Of a DNA stretch of 64,000 nt, positions 37,480 to 47,345 are shown one piece after another. How positions within the stretch are numbered: the stretch's first letter is position 1; each line of letters opens with the position of its first letter. Origin of the DNA: Symbiodinium microadriaticum. Taxonomy: Eukaryota; Sar; Dinophyceae; Suessiales; Symbiodiniaceae. Location of the stretch: assembly GCA_001939145.1 (NCBI GenBank), contig LSRX01001540.1:58258-122257 (forward strand), in the 5' to 3' direction. Under the pieces are notes generated by a model that saw only the letters and a program-made list of their open reading frames with translations, was not told the DNA's origin and did no database searches. The position numbers were made by a program, and so were the translations under genes.

Positions 37480-37519
<40 letters not shown>
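37480..37519. repeat. (CAG)13 microsatellite
   Basis: Uninterrupted CAG units, with Gln/Ser/Ala homopolymers in the three + frames. No flanking domain supports a coding role. Confidence 0.9.
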
Positions 37520-37521
<2 letters not shown>

Positions 37522-38364
37522 TCCTCCATCATCTTCCACTCACTCTTGTTTTATCATGGTCTGGTGCGCTCATCCGTCAATGTTTCCAAGCATCTGCGCA
37601 TCAGCCCACTTCAACTCAGACCGCGGCTGCCCGATGGGCCGTCGGCGAGCGACAGTAGCTCTTGAGAGGATGTGGCAGAGGAGCAGGTCCGCTGATACAG
37701 GGCTTGTCTAGAGCTTGGGGGGGCGCTGGGGGGGGGGCGTCAAATACTTCGAGTTCGGTGCTTCAGAGACCTGCTGCAATGAGGGTCCTAAACCCTGAAC
37801 AATATATCCTACACTAAGCTTGCTCCAAACCTAACGCCCTGAACCCGGGTTGCCGGTCACGGCCTTGGCTCGGACTCTCTTTCTGCAAAGGGTCTCCGTA
37901 AAATCGATGACAGCTGCTGGACTCAGGACCCAAGCAGCTGCACCCTGTTGTCTAAGCGAGAAACTAACTGCTACTGCTAGGGCTTGGAATTTCTGGATGA
38001 TAGACTCTCTTGCTCCAGTTCTCGCAGCTACAACTGCAGCCTCTTTCGCTATGGCAGCTCAGCGCTTGCCGAGGGCGATGAGTGGAACACCGGCGTACTG
38101 CAGAGGCTTCAGCCTGAGCACGAACCGAAAGCGAAAACACCAAAGCCTGAAACCCTGAGCCCCCATGGGTTCACAGCTGAAACCTGAACCCTGAACCGCC
38201 TTCTTGATTGAATTCCGGTGGTCGGAGATGCCTTTCAAGAGCGGGGCGGGGGGCTGAAAACCCGGCAGCTGATTGGGCATGCGCAGCAAAGAGAACCGTT
38301 CCCGATGCACTTTACGAGTCGTCGCAAACCTTAAACCCTGTCAAGCCCGAAATCCTAAATTTCT

Positions 38365-38465
38365 TAAACCCTAAACCGAAATCCTAAACTCCTTAAACCC
38401 TAAAGTGCTGAAACCCTAAACCCTGCAACCTCTAAACGCCTTAAACCCCAAACCCCTAAACCCCT
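38365..38465. repeat. Degenerate telomere-like tract, C-strand on +
   Basis: CCTTAAACCCTAAA and CCCTAAACCC units. Similar pieces begin at about 38330. Confidence 0.7.
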
Positions 38466-39414
38466 AAATCGAGATATTCGGCTTAGCTCGCAGCTCTCCG
38501 CTGGGTCCAATCTTCGCTTCCTTGACATCCTCAAGGAAGTCTGCTCCGCTGCCCACCTTTCTGAATCATTGGAATCGACCTTTCTGGGATGGTAAAGGCC
38601 TGTAGGGTTTTATGAGGCTCTTGGGGAAAAATCCTGGAATCGGGTGCAAAATAGAATTGTGTGTACAGAAGGTGCTACTCAATCTTGGAACAGCGGCTCT
38701 AGGCTCCGTCGTTATCATCATAAATGCAACCGTGGGTGAGCTCAAGAGGCGACTTCAAGACCCCAAACCCCCAAACCCCAAGGCCCTGAACCCTTAAGAC
38801 AAGCCCAAAGTCCCAAACCGAATCGTAGCCCCTGAAACCTCGAGGCCTTCAGACGAGACTTTGGAAAAACTCTCGCAGCGACCAGCCTTGCAGACTCCAC
38901 CCCGCAGCGCAGCGAGATCCTTCAGCTGGGGACAGCCTACGAAAGGCCCTTGTCTACCATAAAGGGTTTAGGGTTTAGGGTTTCGGATTTCGTTCCCTGT
39001 AAACGTGTGCAGATGCACACAGGAACCGACTGATTAGCTGCCTAGCTCGACTACGGCAGCTTGCACAGGCTAACCCTCTGCGAGGTCCTTGTCGCCAGGA
39101 TCCGGAAGCGCTTTCAGGGTGTGGACATCCTCAGGGTGCGCTAGCTCAGAACGAGCTCCCAGTTTCACGCGAGCTTACTTAAATCAGAAAATAGGCGTGT
39201 GTATACTTATATAGATAATTAAGAAAGAGACAGATCTATGTAGAGATAGATATAGACATACACGACGCACATAGATATACATATATATGTATACAGCAGT
39301 AAGGACTGCACACCTGGCACGTTCTCCCTTCAGAAACCCTTAACAACAACCTTGTGGTTAAATCTCGACACCCAATCGCAAAGTCTATGTCTTTCCAACT
39401 TTCCAGAAGCCCAT

Positions 39415-39480
39415 NGTATAGTACCCATAAGGGGGACCCTATTATGCTACCCTATTGTACCCGTAAAGGCGAACCTTTTG
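39415..39480. repeat. Dispersed GGGGACCCTATTATAGTACCC repeat (block 1)
   Basis: TATAGTACCCATAAGGGGGA and a second unit, GTACCCGTAAAGGCGA, lie just right of a single N at 39415. Confidence 0.6.
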
Positions 39481-39604
39481 TAGTACCCCAAAAGGCCGCG
39501 AATCTCCCATTGCTACTAACAGCACTACAACAGAACCACAATTGGCATGGCTACAACGATGCGACCGCGCAAGCAAAGCTAGGGCTGCAAGTGCTAACAA
39601 CATA

Positions 39605-39700
39605 AGAATCAAACCCTAAACCCTACACCTTTAAAACCCCAAACCCTAAGTACAAAACCCTAAACCCCTAAACCCTGAAACCGTAAAACCTTGAAACCCT
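39605..39700. repeat. Interstitial telomere-like tract, C-strand on +
   Basis: AAACCCTAAACCC units with CCCTGAAACC and AACCTTGAAACC variants. Confidence 0.7.
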
Positions 39701-39835
39701 AATGACAAGAGGCTGAAGAAATACAAGGCCAGACCCTCCTCCCTCCAGGGCTCGCACGGCAAAGAGCAGGCTACAACGCTGCGAGGCAAGCGCCGCAAGC
39801 GTTGCCTCGCCACCAAAGCGCGGAACAGCCTCCTC

Positions 39836-39965
39836 CCCCCCCATAAGGGGGACCCTATTATAGTACCCATAGTACCCTTAGAGGGGACCCCACTATAGTA
39901 CCCTATATAGTACCCTTAAAGGGGACCCTATTATAGTACCCTAAAAAGTACCCTTAAGGGCAGGG
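39836..39965. repeat. Tandem AGTACCCTTAAAGGGGACCC repeat (block 2)
   Basis: About four degenerate copies of ATAGTACCCTTAAAGGGGAC, spacing about 30-40 bp. The unit is nearly self-complementary (GTACCCTTAA / TTAAGGGTAC), so it could fold. Related words occur at about 100-175, 1330-1380 and 27429-27672. Confidence 0.75.
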
Positions 39966-40066
39966 TGCTGATGACTCCGTCTTTTCGTCCTGCGCCCCAA
40001 ACTCTACACCTTAAGGCATGAACCCCAAACGCGCTAGGCGTCTAGGCCGCAAGCATCTTCTTCTGC

Positions 40067-40174
40067 CCAGAGAACCCAATACCCCTTAATTAAGGAACAT
40101 ACCTCAAATTATAAGGGGCCTTAGTATGGTGATTTAAGGTATACTCCTTAATTAAGGGGTATTGGACTCTCTGG
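40067..40174. mobile_element. Foldback (MITE-like) element, 108 bp
   Basis: The arms 40067-40109 and 40132-40174 are reverse complements over 43 bp with five mismatches. The outer 30 bp (CCAGAGA..CCAATACCCC..TTAATTAAGGA) have only two. The loop is 22 bp. There is no coding capacity. The interior GGGGCCTTAGTATGG is shared in type with the repeats at 27429-27672, suggesting one family. Confidence 0.8.
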
Positions 40175-40395
40175 ATTCCTGGTGAGCTTTACGACTTAGC
40201 AGGTTCGATCCTCGGCACGCTGAGAAGGGCTGCCACAGCTACGAATGCCGCTCGCGCCTTCGGCGGCACAGACACGTCAGGTTTGGAGCTTAGGTCTTTT
40301 TTGGGGGAAATTCGCTTTTCCATCGGCGAATAGCATTCAGAGCACCTAGGGTTTGGGGGTTTAGGTCTCTGGCAGGATTTGGGACTTAGGGTTAA

Positions 40396-40590
40396 ACCCT
40401 AAACCCTAAACCCTAAACTTAAACCTACAGATCCCTAAACCCTAAACCCTAAACCTATAGATCCCTAAACCCTAAACCCTAAACCTACAGATCCCTAAAC
40501 CCTAAACCCTAAACCCTAAACTTAAACCTACAGATCCCTAAACCCTAAACCCTAAACCTATAGATCCCTAAACCCTAAACCCTAAACCTT
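40396..40590. repeat. Telomere-like tract with a regular 30-bp AGATCC-spaced unit
   Basis: Blocks of three CCCTAAA heptamers are separated by CCTACAGAT or CCTATAGAT. AGAT occurs at 40429, 40459, 40489, 40532 and 40562, giving 30-bp spacing with one 43-bp step. The first three and last two units look like a 103-bp duplication. Confidence 0.9.
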
Positions 40591-40954
40591 TCAGGGCTCC
40601 CCATGGGTTTTTCTGTAAGAGGACCGTCCCTGTCGAGGCATCCCCCGGGTCTTCCTCGCATGGAAGCCTCAGGTCCTGACTGCGCTCTCTGCTGCACGAA
40701 ACTCCAAGGTTCCATAAATTCAAGAGAGCCCAAAATATTAGGATCCGTATATATATATATATATATAGAGGACCTAAACACCCCTAAACCCTAAACCCCT
40801 AAATAAACCCTGCAGAATTTCGGAGGGCTGCTTGCCGCAATTTAAAAAAAAAACAAAGCTGTCCCTAGTTTAGGATAACCCCCGCTCTGCTGCACCTGGC
40901 AGGACGACCGCAGCACCTCTCAAACTCTGGCTTTGGGGCTCAGTTTGCTGGGCT

Positions 40955-41078
40955 TTTTTAGGGGGTTTAGGGCTTTAGGGGTTTACGGGTTTAGGGGTTT
41001 AGGGGTTTACGGGTTTAGGGGTTTAGGGGTTTAAGGCTTTAGGGGTTTAGGGGTTTAAGGCTTTAGGGGTTTAGGGCC
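40955..41078. repeat. Telomere-like tract (GGGGTTTA)n, G-strand on +
   Basis: GGGGTTTAGGGGTTTACGGG octamers, with GGGGTTTAAGGCTTTA variants. Confidence 0.85.
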
Positions 41079-41079
41079 A

Positions 41080-44000
41080 ACAACTGGCTCACAGCTCGGT
41101 TTGAAGGTGAACCAACCTCAGATGCAGCACCTGTCAAGGAGCCCATGCGGCACCTAAACCTTCAACCTTTAAGGTCACATCCTCAAAAACGGGAAGGTTT
41201 CAAAAGCTTGAGGCGTGCATGGTTGCTCGGTCCATACAAGCATTACCCCGAGGATCTTGCCTTTGCACTACGATCTTGAGTTAACGGCTTTCGAGCGATC
41301 AAGCTTGAGGCATTCATACAGACGCATGCTGGGAAGGGCTTGAAACTTTAGCCTTGGCTGCTGTGGACTTGGAGTTTTGCGGCTCAGAAAGCATCCTATC
41401 TTGAAGTTTCGTGCCATCTTTGTCCTTGTCCTCTTCCAGTTCGTTTTGAACGTAAAGGACAGGCTGCTACTGCTGCACGGCAGTGATTAACATGCACATG
41501 TCTGGCTCAAGGCTGAAAGTCTCATATCTTCGCACTGCGCGAAGGTATGATTGCTTCAACTGCGAGGTTTTATGGTTTGGGGCATAGGCTGCCGGATCTA
41601 TGGTTTGATTTAGTATTTAGTATTCCTGTGCTAGTTGCATAATTCCATTTCACGGCCTGACTGTCTGGCTGAATGGTGCTAGGGCTTATGCATGTATCAT
41701 CTCATCCAAAAGCCGCTGCAGAATGCTGCTCCAGTGTTGCTGCAATTATATCTTTATCCTACTATCATCTCAGTATTGTCTGCGATATTGAGCTATGCAA
41801 CCATGCCATCTCATCATCTCCTGTTGATGTGGTGTGACTAGTTTGTGTGAAGTCGTGAAGCTGCTCAGCATGTATTGAAAGCACTCTAAGGCACCTTTTT
41901 GAAGGGAGGGGCAGGGGTGAACCTCTGAGCGGGCCCCACACCTTACATGCGGGGGCTACTTGCCAGTAATTTTGCGTAGTGCGGGTTTGTTGCTAAACGA
42001 CCGAATGAGGTCCTGCACACGGTTTTCACCTGGTGCCTCCCGCGAGATCTGCAGGGCTTTCGTGATTCATATACGACTACAGTATTGCGATCTTCGTTCG
42101 TCCACTGGTTTCCTTACCACAGCCCTAAACTCAACGCTCCATCGCTGCCAAAACCTATGTCAAGAACCCGCCTGAAAGCCAGGCGCTCGCGACGGCGGAG
42201 CCAATGCCAAACGCATGGCCTGGCAGAACAGCTATATTATAGTAAATTATATGATAAGATATTATTTTACTATATCTTATTTTATTGTATCTTATTTTCT
42301 TTTATTAAGCTTAAGGCTTGTGTGCTTGGGTTTTGTTCGAGGCCCCTTTGCAGACGGAAGCAACAAGGATTCAACTCTTTTCGTGTTAAAATTGGAAACC
42401 CACCCTACACCCTAAACCCTAAACCCTAAACTCTAAACCCCAAACCCCAAACCCAAACCACGACAGCCCAAAAACCCGAGATTTTGGGCTGACGTAAGGG
42501 GCCTGAGGATTGGGGGCTCAAGGGCTCTGCGTACTCTAGGCTTACGCATCCCATACTCATCGAGCGCATAGACCACGTAATGTATGTTACATACTACATA
42601 ATGCATAGCATACATTTTCTAGCATACAGTATAATGTATTATCGTTATATACTGCAGCTTAAACAATATAATATGCTATGAACCAGATATTATATACCAT
42701 GTATTATCTAGCTCGTAAGCTCCCGGTTTAGGAACTCCGTGTTGAAGGCTGTAGGATTCAAGTTCAACAGTTGCAAAAAGGTTTGGGGTTTGGGGTTTAG
42801 GTTCTTAGGCTGAGGGTTTAGAGTTTGGGTTTCGGATTTTAGGCTTTAGGACCTGGGGTTTAGGGTTTAGGTTCAAGGCTTGGCATTTGGAGAAGTCTGG
42901 ATCCGAGACTGCCGGTGAACCCCCTCATACAGGGACACGTTCGGGGAACCGTGCCTGCTGTCTTTATGCATAATTCCACATCAACGGCCGTGGCAGTACA
43001 TGCTGCAGCAGCCGCGAAACGGAACAAGTCGAGGACTGGAATTTCCGACGGTCGACGAAGGTCACTGCTCTGTCAGGTGTTTTAATTCGGCGGAGGCTAC
43101 AGCTGCACGAAGATTTCCATCCAACCCCAACCGGCCGGGCAGGCAGAGCGTAATGGAGACAAGGACACGATCCGCGTCGGTGATGCTCAGGCCTCGGGTT
43201 TCAGCGCTTGTGGTAGCACTGCATTGTTTAAAGACAAGAAGGACTAGCAGCACCAATGTTGTATTAGTGGCAGTGATTAGTGTAAGTGTCGTAGTGCTGT
43301 AGTGCTGGATGTAAACATGTAGTGCTGTAGTGTGGTAGTGACTTGTAGTGGTGCAGTATTGCAGTGCTGGAGCGTTGTAGTTCTGTAGTTGTGTCGTGTT
43401 GTCATGTTGACGTTTTGTCGCTTTGCCGTGTTGGTCGTGGTCGTGGTGGTGGTAGTGGTGGTGGCAGTGGTCGTGGTAGCAGCAGTTGTCTGATTGGAGG
43501 TTGAACCCGGCACTCGGCACCCGACACCCCTGATCCCTGTGGGCCAGTTGAAATAGCTGGAAATCCTACGCAGGAAATCCTCAAACCCTAAACCCTAAAC
43601 CCTGCACCCTAAACCGAAATCAAGAAGCCCTGAACAATCCGCCACACAATCTGGGCCAGCCACGCTGCTGCGCTGCAGCGCCCATGGCCTGGGAGGACTT
43701 CGGGAGCTGTGTCACACAAGTAATCTCTACACTCTGCATGTTTACGCACATCCAGTGATATGTATGTACGAGGACGCAATATCATACTTATATATACCTT
43801 TATATGCATACACATCTACAGAAAGCACATCCATGCATGCATGCTTGCATATTCATGCTATATAAACGGAAAGAAGTGGTAGATAGACAGATAACTAGGC
43901 CAACTAAGAAGATGGAGAGGCGGGTTGAGATCTGGCTATCTGCGAACAAGCTAAGTAACCAAGCATGAAGCCTGAACTCCCTCAACTGTGAAACCCCATC

Positions 44001-45131
44001 ACCAATCCCAATCCCGGAATCTTCACCCCCCAACCTCAAACCAAAACTCCCTTCTTCAGACTCCCAAAAAGCGAAATCCGAGGCTGCAGCATCGATGGCC
44101 TCGCCGTTGGTGAGGGCTTTGGTGCTCGACCAATAGCCCAACCTTGGGGAGTTCCGTGCTTCAAGGTTTAGGGCTTTGGGTTCAGGGTCACCCCGCAGAC
44201 GGCAGAGCCCGGTCTTGGCCTTGTAGAGTTTAGGGCTTAGGGTCCAGAGACAATCCTTCTGTTCTATCAGCTCTCCAAGAGCATTGCTTTCCAGACGTCG
44301 TCCACTCTGTGGGTGCTTGGTAGAGCAACCCTGCAGCACCGTTTTGCTAGGAGTCAGCACCAGGGATCAACTTTCTGGATCACAGACCCTGCGTCGTGGC
44401 ATCCACCGGCTGGTTCCTTCGGGTTGCTGCGACGTAGAGGCTGCACAAGCACGCGCACACGCCACGAAGTCCGACACTCTGAAACCACGCCTCACACCCT
44501 AAACCTGCTACCTTGAGATCCGCGACACCTCTCACACACATCCCGAAACTGTGGGAAAGCCCCAATACTTCCCACCCTGCCTTCCCCAACCCTACGAGCC
44601 GCGGGCGCAGTTCCTTCCTCAGCTGTTATGGATGCCGCCGGCGCCCCGGCAGTGAAAGACAGCGAGCCATCCAGGGCCTGCAGCCAGGGACAACGGACAA
44701 CGGAAGGAAGCCGATGATAGCATTTGATGTACGGTTGATGGTATAAACCCCACATTACCCATCATAAGGATAGTTCAGGGTCCTCCCGTACTTGCGTCAC
44801 CGACCAGAAGCGCGACTCCCCAGCAGCACCAGCAGTGATTCTTTTAGTGTCTTCCAGACGGCATGCGGTCTCAACCCGGGGCAGAAGTATGCCGAAAAAT
44901 GCCGAAAATCACGCTCATCCGCGTAGAGTCCTACGTACAAATAGCTGGTGCCTTCCGAGCCCTTGCCTTTCAGGAGTCCCGCGGTGCAGCTTTGGCCCAG
45001 CGTCGAGGACCCTGCTTGGGCTTCGGATCTTTCTCTTTGCGAGGCTCTGAGCTGGAAACTGCGTAGCCTGCGACCCTACTGCCACCGCCCATCTCTCTCT
45101 CGAGCCGGGCAGCTTTCGCAGCTTTCCGTGC
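41080..45131. other. Gene-poor stretch left of the cryptochrome gene
   Basis: No supported gene. It includes an AT-rich patch with TATCTTATTTTA words (about 42236-42310), telomere-like pieces (42405-42460, 42780-42870, 43585-43615), TAGTGCTGTAGTGC and GTGGTGGT repeats (43285-43480), and TATA-rich sequence at about 42590-42710. Confidence 0.4.
43285..43480. repeat. GTAGTGCTGTAGT / GTCGTGGTGGT minisatellite
   Basis: Irregular GTAGTGCTGTAGTG units pass into GGTCGTGGTGGTGGTAGTGG. Confidence 0.7.
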
Positions 45132-47147
45132 CTAGCTACGCCGGGAATGCTCCGCAATCTCATCGATACCGAAGAAAGACGCGGGTGGCAACAACGGCAA
45201 CGGATACCCTTCTGGCCAGCCTGTTGCAGGGATCTTCCGAGGAACAGAAGCCGCGCCACCCTTCCACTCCTTCACGGGTCCACAGGAGGACTTGAAGTAC
45301 TCGGCAATCTCCTGCCGAGTGTATTGCTGTCGATACCTGACATGCAGCTCAGCCAACGTATAGGCTTTGCCATCTGCTGGGTCTCTCTTGGCCTCGAGGG
45401 GTTGACACGTGTTCTTCCAGTACAGGCGGACCTCCTCCAGTTTGTACTGGCCCCTGTACTTCTCCTTCAGGCCCTCCAAGGTATACTCCCTGCCATCATC
45501 AGGGTCGAGCCTCCTTTCTGTGGTTCCTGAAGGAGCAGCAGATGCAGCGCCCTCGCGCACACAGCCCCACCAGACGGCCACCTGGGAGCCCCCGGCGGGG
45601 AAGGTCCTCCGCGCCCAGCCGATGCGCTCGCGCTCCTTTGCGAGCGCAGGAGGCCACTCCTCCGGAGCCGATCCCACTCGTGGGGCCTCTTCGGGCTCCT
45701 GGGAGGTGGCCTTCCAAGGCTCCCGCGCCAAGTCCCCTCTGAGGCCTCGGAGCTCTGGCACCCAGAGCTTGATGTACTCCCCGTCAGGGTCTTGTTGCGC
45801 TGCCCAGTAGATGGCTTCCAAGGTCTGCAGCCGCGTCCGTGGAGGCCGCAGTGGTTTGGCCTCCTCTTGGATACTGTTGCCGCCAGTGGCACGCGGCACA
45901 CACGTGAATGCCCAGTTAAACCAGTTGGAAGCTGGCTCGTAGTCGATCAAAGTGGACTCGAACCACTCCGCACCCAGCCGCCAGTCGATGCCCAGGTCAC
46001 ACACCAAGAACCATGCTGCAACCTCACGCCCTGCGTGGCAACAAGAACCTGTGGCCTCCAGCTCGCGCATGGAAGCATCCAGAAAGGGAAACCCAGTTTG
46101 CCCCTGGCACCAAGGGGCCAGCAACTCGTCCTCTTGAAGCCAGCCACCTGGCGGGTGGCGGCCATAGATGCCCTCGAGCTTGAAGATCTTACTGCCTTTC
46201 AGGAGGGCACTGAAGCGCACGAAATCGCGGAAGTAGAGCTCGTGGACCATGCGAGCTGTGCAGTCGGTCTGCCGGCGCTCCTTCTCGTAACGCTTTAGCT
46301 CTGCATAAAGGTACCTGGCAGACAAGCAGCCGTGTGCAAGCCAGGGAGACAGCTTCGATTGAGACTTCGCGACCGTGCTGCTGTGCCCGTCGTGAGGGAA
46401 GTTGGTCGCACCGACAAACTGCAAAGCGATGTCGTTGCTCTCGAAGAAATACTCCTCTAGCCTTGCCAAGGCTGCGGTTTCGCCCCCTACCCAACTGACT
46501 TCCGCTCGGTCGTCGGGCTCCGGCGCGGCAAGGCCCAGGTCAGTGACGCTGGAGGGCAGCCCCTCGGCACGTGGCCAGTGAACGGGACTTGACTTGGTCA
46601 GGTCCACACGCGGCAGAGGATTCCGCACGTGGACACGCTCGGAGAAGCAACGCCGGTAGCCGGAGAAGCCGGAAGCCCCCTTCCTGCGCACCTCTGCAGG
46701 CAGGTCATCGTAGTGGTGCAGCTCGTAGGTCCAGCAAAGCTGTAGTGCGCCGGCACGCTTTGCTTTCAGCACCTCCTGCACCTTCTGCTCCAGTCTAAGC
46801 TCCTCTGGGCAGACCTCCCTGCAGGCGTAGCATGCTGCAACTTCGAAGTCATCACAAAGTTCTTCGAAGGCACGTGCTGTCGAGACTCCACGACGGACGC
46901 ACAGCTTATGCCCTGCTGCCTCAAGTCGCTTGCTCAAGTCTGCCAGCGCCTCCAACTGGAAGAGAGCACGCCGTGGTCCGGTGCGCGGAAAGCCGGCCAG
47001 CGGCGTGCTCTTGAACCACCTGGGATCGAGCACGTAGAGGTGCAGCACAGGGAGGCCTGCTGCATGAGCGAGGCTCAGAGGCTCGTGGTCGTGAGTCCGA
47101 AGGTCTGTGGCTTTGAACCAAACGACGGAAACCTTCTCCCGCGGCAT
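45132..47147 (-). CDS. CRY-DASH type cryptochrome/photolyase with C-terminal repeat module
   Basis: Single exon. The first ATG is at 47147 (MPREKVSVVWF), giving 671 residues. The frame stays open upstream to a TTG at 47204, so a longer N-terminus is possible. Residues 6-200 are the photolyase antenna-binding fold (VVWFKATDLRTHDH, LYVLDPRWF, GFPRTGPRRALFQLEALADL). Residues about 240-490 are the FAD-binding helical domain, with SKLSPWLAHGCLSARYLYAE, VHELYFRDFVRF, TGFPFLDASMRELEATG, DLGIDWRLGAEWFE and DYEPASNW; the GFP.TG and LGAEWFE words are typical of CRY-DASH. This family binds FAD and an antenna chromophore and repairs UV dimers, mainly in single-stranded DNA, or acts in light signalling. 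A C-terminal extension of about 180 residues carries two repeats of DPxDGxxYTLxxLxxxYxxQY, which ordinary CRY-DASH lacks. Confidence 0.93.
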   Translation of the reverse strand: MPREKVSVVWFKATDLRTHDHEPLSLAHAAGLPVLHLYVLDPRWFKSTPLAGFPRTGPRRALFQLEALADLSKRLEAAGHKLCVRRGVSTARAFEELCDDFEVAACYACREVCPEELRLEQKVQEVLKAKRAGALQLCWTYELHHYDDLPAEVRRKGASGFSGYRRCFSERVHVRNPLPRVDLTKSSPVHWPRAEGLPSSVTDLGLAAPEPDDRAEVSWVGGETAALARLEEYFFESNDIALQFVGATNFPHDGHSSTVAKSQSKLSPWLAHGCLSARYLYAELKRYEKERRQTDCTARMVHELYFRDFVRFSALLKGSKIFKLEGIYGRHPPGGWLQEDELLAPWCQGQTGFPFLDASMRELEATGSCCHAGREVAAWFLVCDLGIDWRLGAEWFESTLIDYEPASNWFNWAFTCVPRATGGNSIQEEAKPLRPPRTRLQTLEAIYWAAQQDPDGEYIKLWVPELRGLRGDLAREPWKATSQEPEEAPRVGSAPEEWPPALAKERERIGWARRTFPAGGSQVAVWWGCVREGAASAAPSGTTERRLDPDDGREYTLEGLKEKYRGQYKLEEVRLYWKNTCQPLEAKRDPADGKAYTLAELHVRYRQQYTRQEIAEYFKSSCGPVKEWKGGAASVPRKIPATGWPEGYPLPLLPPASFFGIDEIAEHSRRS

Positions 47148-47234
47148 GGCTGCAGCGGCTGCGTCCTGACCTTCTTGAGCCACGACCGCGACAGAAGCCT
47201 TCAACGATCGCGAGTCGCACTGCTGACAACAGCA

Positions 47235-47345
47235 GTTGCGGTGCTGGTGCTGCTGCTGCTGCTGCTGGTAGCAGCAGTTGCAGGACTGCTGTTTAGCAGT
47301 CGTCCCCGTCGTCGTCGTAGTGTAGTAGTCGTCGCTGTTGTTGTA
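47235..47345. repeat. (CTG)n and (GTC)n-rich tract
   Basis: GCTGGTGCTGCTGCTGCTGC and CGTCGTCGTCGTAG words lie just upstream of the cryptochrome start on its strand. Confidence 0.8.

Larger units (their letters stand above)
36020..39400. other. Gene-poor stretch
   Basis: No defensible gene. Trinucleotide arrays occupy 37036-37264 and 37480-37519. Telomere-like bits lie near 36570-36640, 36700-36760, 38365-38465 and 38965-38985. An AT-rich patch with ATAGATATAGACATACA words lies at about 39200-39300. Confidence 0.4.

Noticed and set aside
40201..40216. GGTTCGATCC, a tRNA B-box-like word
   Set aside because: No A box or foldable acceptor and anticodon stems at the right distance.
45409..46298. 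Plus-strand frames of 133 and 168 codons
   Set aside because: Antisense shadows of the cryptochrome.
47174..47182. TGGCTCAAG (minus strand), matching the 3' end of the dinoflagellate spliced leader before the cryptochrome ATG
   Set aside because: Only 9 nt. The same 9-mer is also present near 41498 (+) and 59281 (-), so chance is a fair explanation; no full 22-nt leader gene was found in the window.
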